A stretch of 64,000 bases of DNA from Nitrosomonas sp. (GCA_017984435.1 JAGNZK010000002.1:1-64000), one strand, 5' to 3'; counted from the stretch's first letter, positions 10,630-20,500 are shown. A program made the numbers and translations. The notes: generated from the letters alone by a model not told the origin.

Positions 10630-10952
10630 ATCCGGAAAAGCTTGTGAATACTATCGTTGACGCACTTGAAGATATTAAAGCCTATGATATTGATGTGATT
10701 GATGTTTCTAAAATAACTGCTTTATTTGGATACATCATTATTGCCAGTGCAGATTCCACACGTCAGACAAAATCGCTGGCGAATAATGTGCAGGAGAAAG
10801 TCAAAGCTGCCGGAGGAAGGGTTTACAGCGTGGAAGGTGAGCAAACAGGAGAATGGCTTCTCGTCGATTTGGGGGACGTGATTGTACATATCATGTTACC
10901 GGTTGCACGTGAATATTACAATCTGAAGGCATTATGGTCCGGGAAGAATTGA
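10626..10952 (+). CDS. rsfS: ribosomal silencing factor RsfS
   Basis: Binds ribosomal protein L14 and blocks joining of the subunits when nutrients are scarce. The 108 residues match the RsfS/Iojap family: an N-terminal helix, then DVIDVSKITALFGYIIIASADSTRQ, and the C-terminal GEWLLVDLGDVIVHIM and REYYNLKALW. It overlaps nadD by four bases and is followed 56 bases later by rlmH. Confidence 0.95.
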   Translation: MNPEKLVNTIVDALEDIKAYDIDVIDVSKITALFGYIIIASADSTRQTKSLANNVQEKVKAAGGRVYSVEGEQTGEWLLVDLGDVIVHIMLPVAREYYNLKALWSGKN

Positions 10953-11008
10953 TCGCTATTTGCTCAAAAGAACAGAAGAAATATAAGCTATTCTGATCCT
11001 GTTTCATT

Positions 11009-11479
11009 ATGAAATTTTTCATACTTGCAGTTGGTAACAAAATGCCGGATTGGGTTAGAACCGGTTATTCCGAGTATATCAAACGCTTGCCGCGTGAAAT
11101 AACAGTCAACTTAATTGAAATTAAACCTGAGAAACGTGTTAGTGGCAAACCGACCGAGCAACTGTTATTCGCAGAGGGTCAGCGGATTCGTGCGGCATTG
11201 CCATCCGATTGCCAGATCGTAGTGCTTGACGAAAATGGTCAGCAATGGACGACTATAAAATTTGCCGGCGTCATAAAACAATGGGCAATCGATAGTGGTG
11301 CTATCGCGTTTATTATTGGGGGTGCGGATGGATTGCATAGTGATATCAAACATTCCGCAAGTGAAATGATCGCTTTATCGAAATTAACCTTGCCACATGG
11401 TCTTGTTCGTGTGCTTTTAGCAGAACAGCTCTATCGTGCTGTCTCGATTATCAAAGGCCATCCCTATCATCGGGCATGA
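11009..11479 (+). CDS. rlmH: 23S rRNA (pseudouridine1915-N3)-methyltransferase
   Basis: SPOUT-class methyltransferase that methylates pseudouridine 1915 of 23S rRNA using S-adenosylmethionine. At 156 residues it has the standard length. Features are the N-terminal [15 protein letters not shown], the SAM-binding knot [10 protein letters not shown] near residue 97, and the C-terminal [17 protein letters not shown], which is nearly invariant in the family. Part of the nadD-rng gene block. Confidence 0.96.
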   Translation: MKFFILAVGNKMPDWVRTGYSEYIKRLPREITVNLIEIKPEKRVSGKPTEQLLFAEGQRIRAALPSDCQIVVLDENGQQWTTIKFAGVIKQWAIDSGAIAFIIGGADGLHSDIKHSASEMIALSKLTLPHGLVRVLLAEQLYRAVSIIKGHPYHRA

Positions 11480-11572
11480 GCCAGTTTCATTCGTTTGCTT
11501 ATTTAGAATGCTATTGATGAGATATACTGCCGGATCTCACATATTCGATTTTTTAGAGATTTTATTACTACA

Positions 11573-12196
11573 ATGTTTTCCGATAACCAAATATACCTTG
11601 CCTCAAGAAGCCCTAGAAGACGTGAGTTATTGAAGCAAATCGGTGTGAAATTTAATCTTTTATTGATGCGTGAAACACTTGGACGTCCAGTTGACATTGA
11701 TGAACAACCGCTGATTGATGAAACGCCGACGGATTATATTTATCGCATTGTTCAATCTAAAGCAAATGAAGGATGGAAGCGGATACTACAACGTAAGTTC
11801 TCTCTCTTACCGGTATTGGTTGCTGACACCATTGTCACTCTTGACGGATGTATTTTAGGCAAGCCGAAAGATATTGCACAGGCTGAAGAAATGTTAACGA
11901 CATTGTCAGGACGATCCCATCAAGTTTTAACAGCAATTGGTGTTGGCATCAAAGATAAGGTGCAAGTGAGATTATCGACATCCACAGTAAGATTTCGTGA
12001 TATCAATGAACGAGAGATTCGTAAGTATCTGATGCAGAATAATAGCTTGGATAAAGCGGGGGGCTATGCCATTCAAGGTATGGCTGCTGCATTTATCGTC
12101 GAAATGTCAGGTAGCTACAGTGGAATAATGGGATTGCCTCTGTATGAGACAGCGCAATTGTTAGAAGAAAGCGGAATAGAGATTTTTCAACGATAG
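11573..12196 (+). CDS. maf: Maf-family nucleoside triphosphate pyrophosphatase
   Basis: Hydrolyses non-canonical or pyrimidine nucleoside triphosphates to monophosphates. The 207 residues include the N-terminal ASRSPRRRELLKQIG, VADTIVTLDGCILGKPKD near residue 84, and AGGYAIQGMAAAFI near residue 163, all Maf hallmarks. The combination resembles the dTTP/UTP-type (YhdE-like) group, but the exact substrate is inferred. A perfect hairpin sequence lies between its stop and rng. Confidence 0.92.
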   Translation: MFSDNQIYLASRSPRRRELLKQIGVKFNLLLMRETLGRPVDIDEQPLIDETPTDYIYRIVQSKANEGWKRILQRKFSLLPVLVADTIVTLDGCILGKPKDIAQAEEMLTTLSGRSHQVLTAIGVGIKDKVQVRLSTSTVRFRDINEREIRKYLMQNNSLDKAGGYAIQGMAAAFIVEMSGSYSGIMGLPLYETAQLLEESGIEIFQR

Positions 12197-12277
12197 TTAG
12201 TTGTTCCAGCCTATTTCGTTTTTAGCTGATAGGCTTATAAATAGAAACACTTAAATTTATTAAGAATAATTTGTATG

Positions 12278-12314
12278 GCTCTAGACTAGCAGATTGTTTC
12301 TGCTAGTCTAGAGC
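12278..12314 (+). repeat. perfect 16-bp inverted repeat in the rng leader
   Basis: GCTCTAGACTAGCAGA at 12278-12293 and its exact reverse complement at 12299-12314 surround a 5-base TTGTT loop. The right arm ends 17 bases before the rng ATG. The following bases (ATTTGTATATT) are only loosely T-rich, so it is not a convincing intrinsic terminator. If transcribed it would form a strong hairpin right at the ribosome-binding region of rng. Confidence 0.8.
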
Positions 12315-12331
12315 ATTTGTATATTAGTACT

Positions 12332-13786
12332 ATGAACAATGAAATTCTTGTCAATATCACGCCACAAGAAACCAGAGTCGCAATTTTAGAGCAAGGTGTC
12401 ACGCAAGAGCTCCATATTGAGCGAACGAGCGGTCGCGGTATCGTAGGAAATATTTACAATGGGCGTGTCAGCCGGGTTTTACCTGGTATGCAATCTGCTT
12501 TTGTGGATATCGGGCTGGATCGGGCAGCATTTTTACATGTTGCAGATATTTGGAACTCAAATCGGGGCAGCGATACTGCGCAACCTATTGAGAAACTATT
12601 GCACGAAGGCAATAGTATTCTGGTACAGGTAATTAAAGATGCAATTGGCAGCAAAGGAGCCCGGCTATCCACCCAAATAAGTCTGGCAGGACGTCTGCTG
12701 GTTTATCTGCCGCAGGAATCTCATATTGGTATTTCTCAACGCATCGAAGATGATAGTGAACGAGAATTGCTGCGCGAGAAATTGCAGCAAATTCTGCCTA
12801 CAGAAGAGAAGGGGGGGTATATCATCCGGACGATGGCTGAAACAGCCGATGAAAGTGATTTGCGTGCTGATTTCGACTATCTGCATAAATTATGGCATGA
12901 CATTCAACAGAAATCTGTGACTATCGCGACCCCTATGTTGCTCTATCAAGATCTGGATCTTAGTCACCGGGTGTTAAGGGATTTTGTGGATGGAGATACC
13001 GCACGGATTTTAGTGGACTCACGCGAGAACTATCAACGGCTTGTGAAATTTTCACGGGATTATATGATCTGTATTGCCGAGCGAATCACTTTATATACTG
13101 GAGATCGCCCATTATTTGATTTGTATGGCGTTGAGGAAGAAATTGAGAAATCTTTGGCTAAACGTGTGAATCTAAAATCAGGTGGGTATCTGATTATTGA
13201 TCAAACCGAAGCACTGACCACTATGGATGTAAATACCGGTGGATTTATCGGTGTGCGTAATTTCGATGACACTATTTTTAAAACTAACCTGGAGGCAGCG
13301 CAAGTAATTGCAAGGCAACTTCGTTTACGCAATCTTGGCGGAATTATTATCATTGATTTTATTGATATGGATTCCGATGAGCATAAAAATGCGGTATTGA
13401 CAGAGTTTAATAAGGCCTTATTGAAAGACCGTACACGCATAACAATCAATGGATTTAGTGCGCTTGGATTAGTTGAAATGACGCGCAAACGCACTCGCGA
13501 GAGTCTGGCTCATGTACTATGCGAACCCTGTCCAACTTGCCAGGGACGTGGAGAAATAAGAACGGCACAAACAATTTGCTATGAGATTTTACGTGAATTA
13601 CTTCGAGAATCCAGACAATTTGAGGCTAATGAATTTCGTATTCTTGCATCGCAACAGGTGATTGATTTGTTTCTGGATGAGGAATCTCAGAGCCTAGCAC
13701 AGCTGGGTGATTTTATTGCAAAACCAATCAGTTTGCAGGTTGAGGAATCATATACACAGGAGCAATACGATGTAATATTAATGTAG
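12332..13786 (+). CDS. rng: ribonuclease G
   Basis: Endoribonuclease of the RNase E/G family, acting in 16S rRNA 5'-end maturation and mRNA decay. From the ATG at 12332 it has 484 residues, the RNase G length without the long RNase E scaffold. The S1-like domain is at about 35-100 (NGRVSRVLPGMQSAFVDIG). The DNase-I-like catalytic part has DVNTGGFIG and IIIDFIDMD (the two acidic metal ligands), and the Zn-link CEPCPTCQGRGEI is near residue 395. An in-frame TTG at 12317 directly abuts the hairpin and is less likely. The leader hairpin may matter for its expression. Confidence 0.95.
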   Translation: MNNEILVNITPQETRVAILEQGVTQELHIERTSGRGIVGNIYNGRVSRVLPGMQSAFVDIGLDRAAFLHVADIWNSNRGSDTAQPIEKLLHEGNSILVQVIKDAIGSKGARLSTQISLAGRLLVYLPQESHIGISQRIEDDSERELLREKLQQILPTEEKGGYIIRTMAETADESDLRADFDYLHKLWHDIQQKSVTIATPMLLYQDLDLSHRVLRDFVDGDTARILVDSRENYQRLVKFSRDYMICIAERITLYTGDRPLFDLYGVEEEIEKSLAKRVNLKSGGYLIIDQTEALTTMDVNTGGFIGVRNFDDTIFKTNLEAAQVIARQLRLRNLGGIIIIDFIDMDSDEHKNAVLTEFNKALLKDRTRITINGFSALGLVEMTRKRTRESLAHVLCEPCPTCQGRGEIRTAQTICYEILRELLRESRQFEANEFRILASQQVIDLFLDEESQSLAQLGDFIAKPISLQVEESYTQEQYDVILM

Positions 13787-13950
13787 CACAAAAAAATTGA
13801 ACCAGATTCAGTCGATTTCGCAGTTACCTTTAAATAAGGCGATTGTTTAATCAAATGAAATCCGGTTCGGATCAGATGAGCTTTTTTCGTCGTTTCTTTA
13901 TTAGTATAGTTATTTGTTACAGCCTATTTTTACTAAGTTTTAATAGGTTT

Positions 13951-14385
13951 TTAATAGGTGTTATTGGAGCCTGAATTTAGTTTTGCTTTAATTTTGTGAT
14001 TACCTTGCTGATCAGGTGTATCTGCTGAATTGGCATATTCACGTTTCAGCAATTCTGCTGCTATTTTTTGATGGAAAGTGGCTTGTTTTAAGGCTTCTTC
14101 TGCTTCTTTTTCGTAATACCGGATATTGGCTGCCGTGTGTGATTCAAAGTCTTGCCCTTGTCGGCCATAGTAGTGACTGTGGTCGTCATATTCTCCTAAA
14201 GATCCTTTCTTTTCTTCAGCTTTGGCTACCATTTCTTTGGCCAAAGTGTCGTAGTAATTCGCCAGCTTATTATGATCACTATGAGTCTTAGCATTGTGTG
14301 CGTTTTGTGTTTCTAATTGCGCACAGGCAACCAATAGAGAAAGTATAGGTAGAACTAAAAGATATTTTCCTAATTTTGTGCTCAT
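13951..14385 (-). CDS. small helical lipoprotein, function unknown
   Basis: A 144-residue putative lipoprotein. The signal peptide ends in LLVAC with the lipid-modified Cys at residue 21. The rest is hydrophilic and probably helical, rich in Ala, Glu, Lys and His, with HSDHNKLANYYDTLAKEM and an AAEEALKQ-like helix. The pattern of tyrosines and His resembles small periplasmic lipoproteins with a DUF4398-like helical hairpin, but I cannot assign a family. It stands alone upstream of a NarL-type two-component pair on the same strand. Confidence 0.75.
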   Translation of the reverse strand: MSTKLGKYLLVLPILSLLVACAQLETQNAHNAKTHSDHNKLANYYDTLAKEMVAKAEEKKGSLGEYDDHSHYYGRQGQDFESHTAANIRYYEKEAEEALKQATFHQKIAAELLKREYANSADTPDQQGNHKIKAKLNSGSNNTY

Positions 14386-14546
14386 GATAGTAATGACTCC
14401 AAGTGAAATAATATGGTGTGCATCTTATCTTGATCAATACTACGATGTATATTAGGGAAACTCTGGTTTTCTACTAAGGGAAACCATTAGTTAAGAGCTT
14501 GCTGGTAGATATTATTAATAATTACTTGAGCTTATGGTGAGGTTTC

Positions 14547-15203
14547 TTAATGTTCTTCAGCGATCCAGCGTGTGGCATAGCGTATCAAATCTGCGCCATC
14601 TTTCAAATTTAATTTAACTCGAATATTAAAACGATGTGTTTCAATCGTTTTAATGCTGCGGCAAAGTAATTTAGCAATTTCCTGGCTGCTATGTCCTTGC
14701 CCAATCAAGTGTAGTACTTCAAATTCACTTGGAGTAAGCGTATTAATCAATTGCTCAGGTTCAGCGCCCCCTGTTGCGATTCGCTTCAGTAGTTTCTCAT
14801 GCATTTGCTTGCTTAAATAGACGTTACCCTTTAATACCTCGCGGATAGCGGCTAGCAATATTTCACCAGGCTCTTGTTTCATGACATAACCGCGTGCTCC
14901 AGCCCGTAGGGCACGTTCTGCATAAACGGATTCATCATGCATGGAAATAAAAAGTACGGGGAGTGTTGGCATCAATGCATGCATACTTTTTATCACTTCA
15001 AAACCCGATACCGTTTTGAGCGTGACATCCAGTAACACAATATCAACAGGATCGTTTTTCTTGAGTATTGCTAGTGCCTCATTACCGTCACCCGCTTCGG
15101 CAAATACCTCCATATCGGATTCCAGATTAATGAGCATCGCCATACCATGACGCAACATGGCATGATCGTCTATCAGCATTATTTTTGCTTTCACAGTTGA
15201 CAT
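14547..15203 (-). CDS. NarL/FixJ-family response regulator
   Basis: A 218-residue regulator: receiver domain (about 8-125) with the acidic pair DD at 12-13 and phospho-acceptor Asp59 (IVLLDVTL), then a LuxR-type helix-turn-helix (about 150-212; LTPSEFEVLHLIGQG, IAKLLCRSIKTIETHR). It starts 7 bases after the stop of the upstream histidine kinase, so the two form a cognate pair in one operon. The regulated genes are not evident; the downstream lipoprotein at 13951-14385 and the divergent genes are candidates. Confidence 0.93.
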   Translation of the reverse strand: MSTVKAKIMLIDDHAMLRHGMAMLINLESDMEVFAEAGDGNEALAILKKNDPVDIVLLDVTLKTVSGFEVIKSMHALMPTLPVLFISMHDESVYAERALRAGARGYVMKQEPGEILLAAIREVLKGNVYLSKQMHEKLLKRIATGGAEPEQLINTLTPSEFEVLHLIGQGHSSQEIAKLLCRSIKTIETHRFNIRVKLNLKDGADLIRYATRWIAEEH

Positions 15204-15210
15204 ATTCGGT

Positions 15211-18090
15211 TTAGGCCATACGCATTTCTAAGCGAACTTCTGTGCCGCCTTCGCTACGTGATAGAAATTCCAGCTTTGCACCTAATTGCTTTGCACGATA
15301 CTGCATAATTTTGATGCCCATTCCCGATATTGTTTTATGCTGGGTATCAATTCCAATAAAACCGCTGCCATCGTCACAAATTGACAAGCACAGTATTCCC
15401 TCTTCGAAGATCAATGATATGGTTAGTTGCTGCGCTTTACCATGACGTATTGCATTATTGGCAGCTTCTTGGGCAATTCGATATAGATTCAGTGCAAGAT
15501 TATTATCATTGATAACAATGCTATTTTTGCATGAGAAATTACAAAGAATACTGTAAGTTGTTGCTATTCTCGTCGCAAGCGCTTGCAATGCTGATATCAG
15601 ACCATCAGCTTCCAGTTCAAACGGTAGCAATCCTTGAGCGATTTGCTTAATCTGTATAACGGCAATCTGTGCTTGTAAAGCAATAGAAGCAGCTACTGCT
15701 GCCGTACTCTCACTTCCTTCGGCAGAAATTTTCTTTTCCAGCGCTCTGGCTTGATAACCGATCGCGGCTATCTGTTGCCCGAGATTATCATGCAATTCCT
15801 GTCCGATCGTATGTGCTTGTTCTTCTGCTACAAATACCAGCGCTTGTTCTAAACGTTTGCGTTCAAGCCAGCTCTCCAAGTCACTTGCGATGGCGTTAAC
15901 AAGTTTCTGTTCTTCCAGTACCAGGAATGGTTTATCTGCCGGATAAAACACGCGTAACTGACCACAAATCTTACCGTTAACGTTAATTGCGGACCAGCAA
16001 GTACAGGCGGGATCCCGGTCAGCACGTCGTTGATCACGTGCTCTGGCAACGATTTTAGTTTTTGATTGTAGTTGACGAGTAAAACCTGGACTATATTTTC
16101 CAGACTTGAATTGCCAGCCATCCAATTCAATGATCGCGGTGGCGATTTCAGGGAATTGCACAGCAGGTATCAGATGTTCAAAAATATTCTGACAGACATT
16201 GTCAATGGATGATTCCACGCCAATGCCACGACGAATCTCATAGAGACAAGTGATTTCCTTTAAGCGCTCACGCAGTAATTCATCAACCTGCTTGCGCTCG
16301 AGCCATTTTGCCAAATCATCCGCAATGGCATCAATCAGTCTTTGCTCCTCCAACACTAAGAATGGTTTGTCTTCGGGATAGAATACACTCAAATGACCAC
16401 ACACTTTGTCATTTACATTAATTTTTGATTGTAAAACGAACCCGATAGCATTGCCTTTCTTATAGCACTCAAAACATACTTTGTCGTCGATAATAATCGT
16501 TGATTGCAGTTTGTTCGTAACGCTTTGATTCTGATTTCTGGAAGTGAATCGTTTGCCATTGAATTCGATAACGGCGGTGGCAATTTCTGGGAATTGCATG
16601 GCGGGTATCAGATGCTCAAAAATATGCTGGGAAGCATCATCCATTGACAATTCCAATCCCATGCCACGACGAATTTCATAGAGACAAGTGATTTCCTTTA
16701 GACGCACATGCAGTAATTCATCGATTTGCTTACGTTCAAGCCATCTTGCCAGATCGCTCGTGATGGCATCAATCAGTCTCTGTTCCTCTAGCACCAGGAA
16801 TGGCTTGTTTTCAGGATAGAAAACGCTTAATCGGCCACATACCTGACCATTGACACTAATCTCCGACTCCAATTCATGTGCTAAGCTTTGATTTTGATTG
16901 ATGGAAGTGATTCGCTTTCCATCAAGCTCTATCATGGCGGAGGCATGCTCCGGATATTGCATGGCGGGTATCAGGTGTTCAAAAATCTGCTGACAAACGT
17001 TATCTACTGATAACTCCAATCCAATGCTACGGCGAATCTCGTAAAGACAAGTGATTTCCTTCAAACGTTCGTGTAATTCAATTTCTTTATGACTCAGTTC
17101 AATGGAGACTTGCTCAGCTGTTTCCTTGGCATAACGAGCTTCTCTTTCTGATTTAATCAGCTTGCGGACAAACCAGTTCAGTAGCAGGATTTCTGCAATA
17201 ATCAGTCCGGCTAAATAAAGAATAATAATTTTCAGTTCTTCAGTAATCGGCTTGAATAACTCTTCTTCGTTCAATTTCAGAATCATGCCAAGACCGACAG
17301 CACGCAGTGGTGCGTAGGCCTCAATTACTGGTACTTGACGATAGTCTTTTACAGCGATTACGCCACTTTTCCCATCGAGCGCATAGCTGATCGGCAACAC
17401 ACCACCTTCCATGATACGTTTTAAGTATTTGAATTTTACACCGTCAATCTGACTGATCAGACAAGCCATTTCTTGCTTGCCGTGTCCCGGCGGTGCACAC
17501 AATATGAACTCCCCGGTCTCACCGATCGATCTTATTTCACTAAACCTGCGCGTCAGTTTCGGTAGTATGATTTCTGTTGTGATGCTTCCAATACGGCGCA
17601 TATCTTCATCTAGCACATCTTTGCTGGTATGTAGAATAAACTGTCCGTCCCATACTAAAGACGTATTGTTGTATTTATTCAGTGGCAACGATTGAGATTG
17701 ATTTTCAGAGAAATGACCTACTTGCGACAATGCATTACCGTGCATATCGTAAACGACTGCTGCCGAAAATCCTGCTTGTGTTAAGGAGTTGACGTTTCGT
17801 GAAAGATCATGAAGCGCATTGCTGTTGTTTGATTGTACATTGAGTTCTTGCATGGATTGAATCAAGAAAGGACGATGAGCCAATGCATGAGTATTCGCCA
17901 CACCTTTTTCAATTTCACTCTCAATCAATAATGCTTTACCTTGCAAGGCAACATCCAATCCTCTGCCCAGTACAGATTCAATCTGCTGCCGCATCGCACT
18001 ATAAACTGCGATACCCGTTGTTAGCGTTAATCCTAACAACAGTAGGCCACCAACAATGCTAATCTTGCGATCATCGCGTATTAAAAGCAA
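15211..18090 (-). CDS. membrane sensor histidine kinase with three GAF-like repeats
   Basis: A 959-residue NarX/DegS-type kinase. TM1 is at about 11-32, a periplasmic sensor (probably Cache-like) at about 33-284, and TM2 at about 285-305. Then come three tandem copies of one cytoplasmic module starting at residues 342, 463 and 609, each beginning RLKEITCLYEIRR and ending LVLEEQRL(I/V)xAI, which resembles a GAF domain. A HisKA_3 segment with His767 (QELHDNLGQQ) and an HATPase domain (DDGSGFIG) follow. Copies 2 and 3 carry an extra Cys-bearing insertion (CFEC; CTC). The start is TTG behind AAGGAG. Its partner regulator follows after 7 bases. Confidence 0.9.
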   Translation of the reverse strand: MLLIRDDRKISIVGGLLLLGLTLTTGIAVYSAMRQQIESVLGRGLDVALQGKALLIESEIEKGVANTHALAHRPFLIQSMQELNVQSNNSNALHDLSRNVNSLTQAGFSAAVVYDMHGNALSQVGHFSENQSQSLPLNKYNNTSLVWDGQFILHTSKDVLDEDMRRIGSITTEIILPKLTRRFSEIRSIGETGEFILCAPPGHGKQEMACLISQIDGVKFKYLKRIMEGGVLPISYALDGKSGVIAVKDYRQVPVIEAYAPLRAVGLGMILKLNEEELFKPITEELKIIILYLAGLIIAEILLLNWFVRKLIKSEREARYAKETAEQVSIELSHKEIELHERLKEITCLYEIRRSIGLELSVDNVCQQIFEHLIPAMQYPEHASAMIELDGKRITSINQNQSLAHELESEISVNGQVCGRLSVFYPENKPFLVLEEQRLIDAITSDLARWLERKQIDELLHVRLKEITCLYEIRRGMGLELSMDDASQHIFEHLIPAMQFPEIATAVIEFNGKRFTSRNQNQSVTNKLQSTIIIDDKVCFECYKKGNAIGFVLQSKINVNDKVCGHLSVFYPEDKPFLVLEEQRLIDAIADDLAKWLERKQVDELLRERLKEITCLYEIRRGIGVESSIDNVCQNIFEHLIPAVQFPEIATAIIELDGWQFKSGKYSPGFTRQLQSKTKIVARARDQRRADRDPACTCWSAINVNGKICGQLRVFYPADKPFLVLEEQKLVNAIASDLESWLERKRLEQALVFVAEEQAHTIGQELHDNLGQQIAAIGYQARALEKKISAEGSESTAAVAASIALQAQIAVIQIKQIAQGLLPFELEADGLISALQALATRIATTYSILCNFSCKNSIVINDNNLALNLYRIAQEAANNAIRHGKAQQLTISLIFEEGILCLSICDDGSGFIGIDTQHKTISGMGIKIMQYRAKQLGAKLEFLSRSEGGTEVRLEMRMA

Positions 18091-18235
18091 ACCATTCTCC
18101 TTAATTGGGTTCCGAGTTTGTAGTTATGTTGCTCAGATTATAAGCACAACAATCAAACAACTCCAGAGATTGGTGGTTCTCAGTATAATTTCTGATGGTA
18201 AGTAAATTGTAATCACGCAATTTGGAAATAAAAAA

Positions 18236-19348
18236 CTACATCCATTTTTTTCTTTTGAAGAAAATAAGTAGACCTGCACTAGTCATAATAAAAACCGCCC
18301 AGACGGCGGGATAGCCCCAGCGCCATTTCAGTTCTGGCATGTATTCGAAGTTCATACCATAGATACCGGCGATAAAAGTCAACGGTATGAAAATAGACGC
18401 AAAAATAGTCAGAATTTTCATTGTCTCATTCAATTTGTTACTGATACTGGAAAGATAGATATCGTGCATGGCAGAAATTCTTTCCCGATAGGATTCCAGT
18501 GAATCGGTAACGCGCAGTACATGATCATAAACATCGCCATAATAACGCAGTGTTTTTTCCTGTAATAAAGGGGTGTCTGCGCGCTGGATTGTTGCCAATA
18601 GCTCGCGTAAAGGGGAAATATTCCGTTTCATGGAAATTAAGCCGCGCCGGATTTGCTGCACGGTTTGCAGCATTTCTTTATTGGAATTGAACAGTATATT
18701 ATCTTCCAAAGGATCAATGATTTCATCCAGGTTATCTTCTACAACGAAATACTCGTCAACAATGGTGTCGAGAATAACATAAGCCAGATAGTCACTGCCA
18801 AACTGCCGTAATCGGCCATTAGGGTTTTGCAAGTGGCTATAAATGGGATCAAATGTATCATCAGCCTTTTCTTTAAAGGTAACCACATAATTGGCTAACA
18901 ATAAAATACTGATTTGTTCATATTGTAGATTGAAGTTTTTTTCCTGACAAAGACTGATACCTTTGATTACCAAATAAAGAAAATTGTCATATTCCTCCAG
19001 CTTGGGGCGTTGATGCGTACTTAAAATATCTTCCAGTACCAAAGGATGAATATTTAATTCTTGACCGATATTCTCCACGATATGAATATCGCTTAACCCA
19101 TCGACATTTACCCAAGTGATTAACTCGGTATTTCTTAGCTGTTTCAATTCTGAGATAGTATTGATTTCTTGCCGTATCAATGTATCAGCATTGTATTGTG
19201 TCACCGAAATTTTGCATTCTGACGCATGCTGTTCTCCAATATGTATCAGTGTTCCCGGCGGAAGTCCGGATTTGTCGGCTGCACTGCTAAGAACTGTTTT
19301 GCCTGTTTGTTGATGCAAGCGGCGTCCTGGCGGTAAAGTAGAATTCAT
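18236..19348 (-). CDS. corA: CorA-type magnesium/cobalt transporter
   Basis: Pentameric inner-membrane channel for Mg2+ and Co2+. The 370-residue chain has the large N-terminal cytoplasmic domain (WVNVDGLSD, HPLVLEDIL) and two C-terminal transmembrane helices. The defining YGMNFEYMPEL loop sits after the first helix, and a basic KRKKWM ends the chain. It starts at ATG and reads away from the small gene at 19523-19708. No Mg-sensing leader is recognisable in the 174 bases upstream. Confidence 0.94.
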   Translation of the reverse strand: MNSTLPPGRRLHQQTGKTVLSSAADKSGLPPGTLIHIGEQHASECKISVTQYNADTLIRQEINTISELKQLRNTELITWVNVDGLSDIHIVENIGQELNIHPLVLEDILSTHQRPKLEEYDNFLYLVIKGISLCQEKNFNLQYEQISILLLANYVVTFKEKADDTFDPIYSHLQNPNGRLRQFGSDYLAYVILDTIVDEYFVVEDNLDEIIDPLEDNILFNSNKEMLQTVQQIRRGLISMKRNISPLRELLATIQRADTPLLQEKTLRYYGDVYDHVLRVTDSLESYRERISAMHDIYLSSISNKLNETMKILTIFASIFIPLTFIAGIYGMNFEYMPELKWRWGYPAVWAVFIMTSAGLLIFFKRKKWM

Positions 19349-19522
19349 AAAGCTTGCCTGGGATGAATGACCAAGATGCTTATTCTAAGAGCTTTATTGA
19401 CAGTTAGGGAGAGTAACTGCAGGAAATACGAGAAAAGATAATATGGCTGACCATTAATGATCAGGAAGATGGAGGGTGCTGCTAAATCATCCGAAGGCCT
19501 ATCAGAAAATATTCTATTCAGT

Positions 19523-19708
19523 TTATTCAGATAACTCGGGTTTGTGGAAGTAATCGATTTGATTTGCAATTTTGTCATTCTGTAGGGAACACCAATCTTC
19601 CCAGACTTTATGGGCTTCTGCTACATCGCTGAATGTCCAGAGTACCACGCCATCTTCAGTCATCAACGTTGCCATTTTATTCGGCCATTCTTTAATCAAG
19701 CAATACAT
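19523..19708 (-). CDS. small hypothetical protein
   Basis: A 61-residue protein beginning MYCLIKEWPNKMATLMTEDG. It is preceded by a strong AAGGAG Shine-Dalgarno sequence at the right spacing, the main reason to call it real. It has no membrane segment; the aromatic-rich fold (VVLWTFSDVAEAHKVWEDW) suggests a compact domain. I do not recognise a family. A longer overlapping frame (19345-19578) lacks such a ribosome-binding site. Confidence 0.7.
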   Translation of the reverse strand: MYCLIKEWPNKMATLMTEDGVVLWTFSDVAEAHKVWEDWCSLQNDKIANQIDYFHKPELSE

Positions 19709-19909
19709 GTTTTCTCCTTAATCTTAATAGTCGTTATATGAAAAAGTTTAATCACTCAATGTGAAGATCTAATGACAGAAATATGAAGAATTCATGACAA
19801 TGCATGTATGATATGGCATTAAACATCTATTAATGGCATGCTATTAATGACGTATTATTTATATGTATGTGGCGTTTTATCGCTTTCCATTTCTTGCAAG
19901 GAGTTATTT

Positions 19910-20485
19910 ATGAACAAGATCAATTATATTCAATTAAGTGCTGTGATAGCCTTGATATCAATTGCCGGTTGTGCAGCAAACAACACGCCTAACAATCCCT
20001 TGGGCACGGTAAACCAAGGTCTGTCGACGGTCGAAAGTGCTGCGCAAAGTGGCAAACAAGTACTGGATGCCGGTGCGGCGGTTGCTAATAATGCAGCAGG
20101 AATCAACCAAATTGGTTTGGTGGATATTTTGGTTCACCGCTTAGGCGTATCACCACAACAAGCATTGGGTGGCGCTGGGGCTATTTTCCAAGTGGCACAA
20201 GGTGGTATGAATCCGCAAGCGTTTACCACATTATCCAAAGCTATTCCGGGAATGGACACTATGTTGGGTGCAGCGCCTGCCATGTCCGGAGCCGGTTTAT
20301 CATCTATGATGGGAAATTCAAATAACACGTTAGGTAGTGTGGCCGCACTTGCTGCATCATTCCAGCAATTGAATCTCTCTCCTGATATGGTGGGTAAATT
20401 TATTCCCGTAGTAACAAATTATGTGAGTAAAACAAGCGGACAAGAAACGGCTAATCTGTTGCAATCCGCATTGGGTGCACGTTGA
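19910..20485 (+). CDS. DUF2780 (VcgC/VcgE-like) lipoprotein
   Basis: A 191-residue putative lipoprotein: signal peptide with the lipobox ISIAGC (Cys21), then a Gly/Ala/Gln-rich mature part. The pattern LVDILVHRLGVSPQQALGG, followed by VAALAASFQQLNLSPDM and YVSKTSGQETANLLQSAL, matches the DUF2780 family of unknown function. The frame is open to 19838, but the ATG at 19910 follows AAGGAG and begins a proper signal peptide, so it is chosen. It converges with ppsA. Confidence 0.85.
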   Translation: MNKINYIQLSAVIALISIAGCAANNTPNNPLGTVNQGLSTVESAAQSGKQVLDAGAAVANNAAGINQIGLVDILVHRLGVSPQQALGGAGAIFQVAQGGMNPQAFTTLSKAIPGMDTMLGAAPAMSGAGLSSMMGNSNNTLGSVAALAASFQQLNLSPDMVGKFIPVVTNYVSKTSGQETANLLQSALGAR

Positions 20486-20500
20486 GATTGAGAGTTTTGA

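Noticed and set aside
16250-17070. Regularly repeated DNA in the kinase gene as a CRISPR-like array
   Set aside because: The repeats are in frame, over 350 bases long and encode the duplicated GAF-like modules.
19345-19578. Minus-strand frame of 77 codons overlapping the small gene at 19523-19708
   Set aside because: It lacks a Shine-Dalgarno sequence, whereas the overlapping gene has a strong one.
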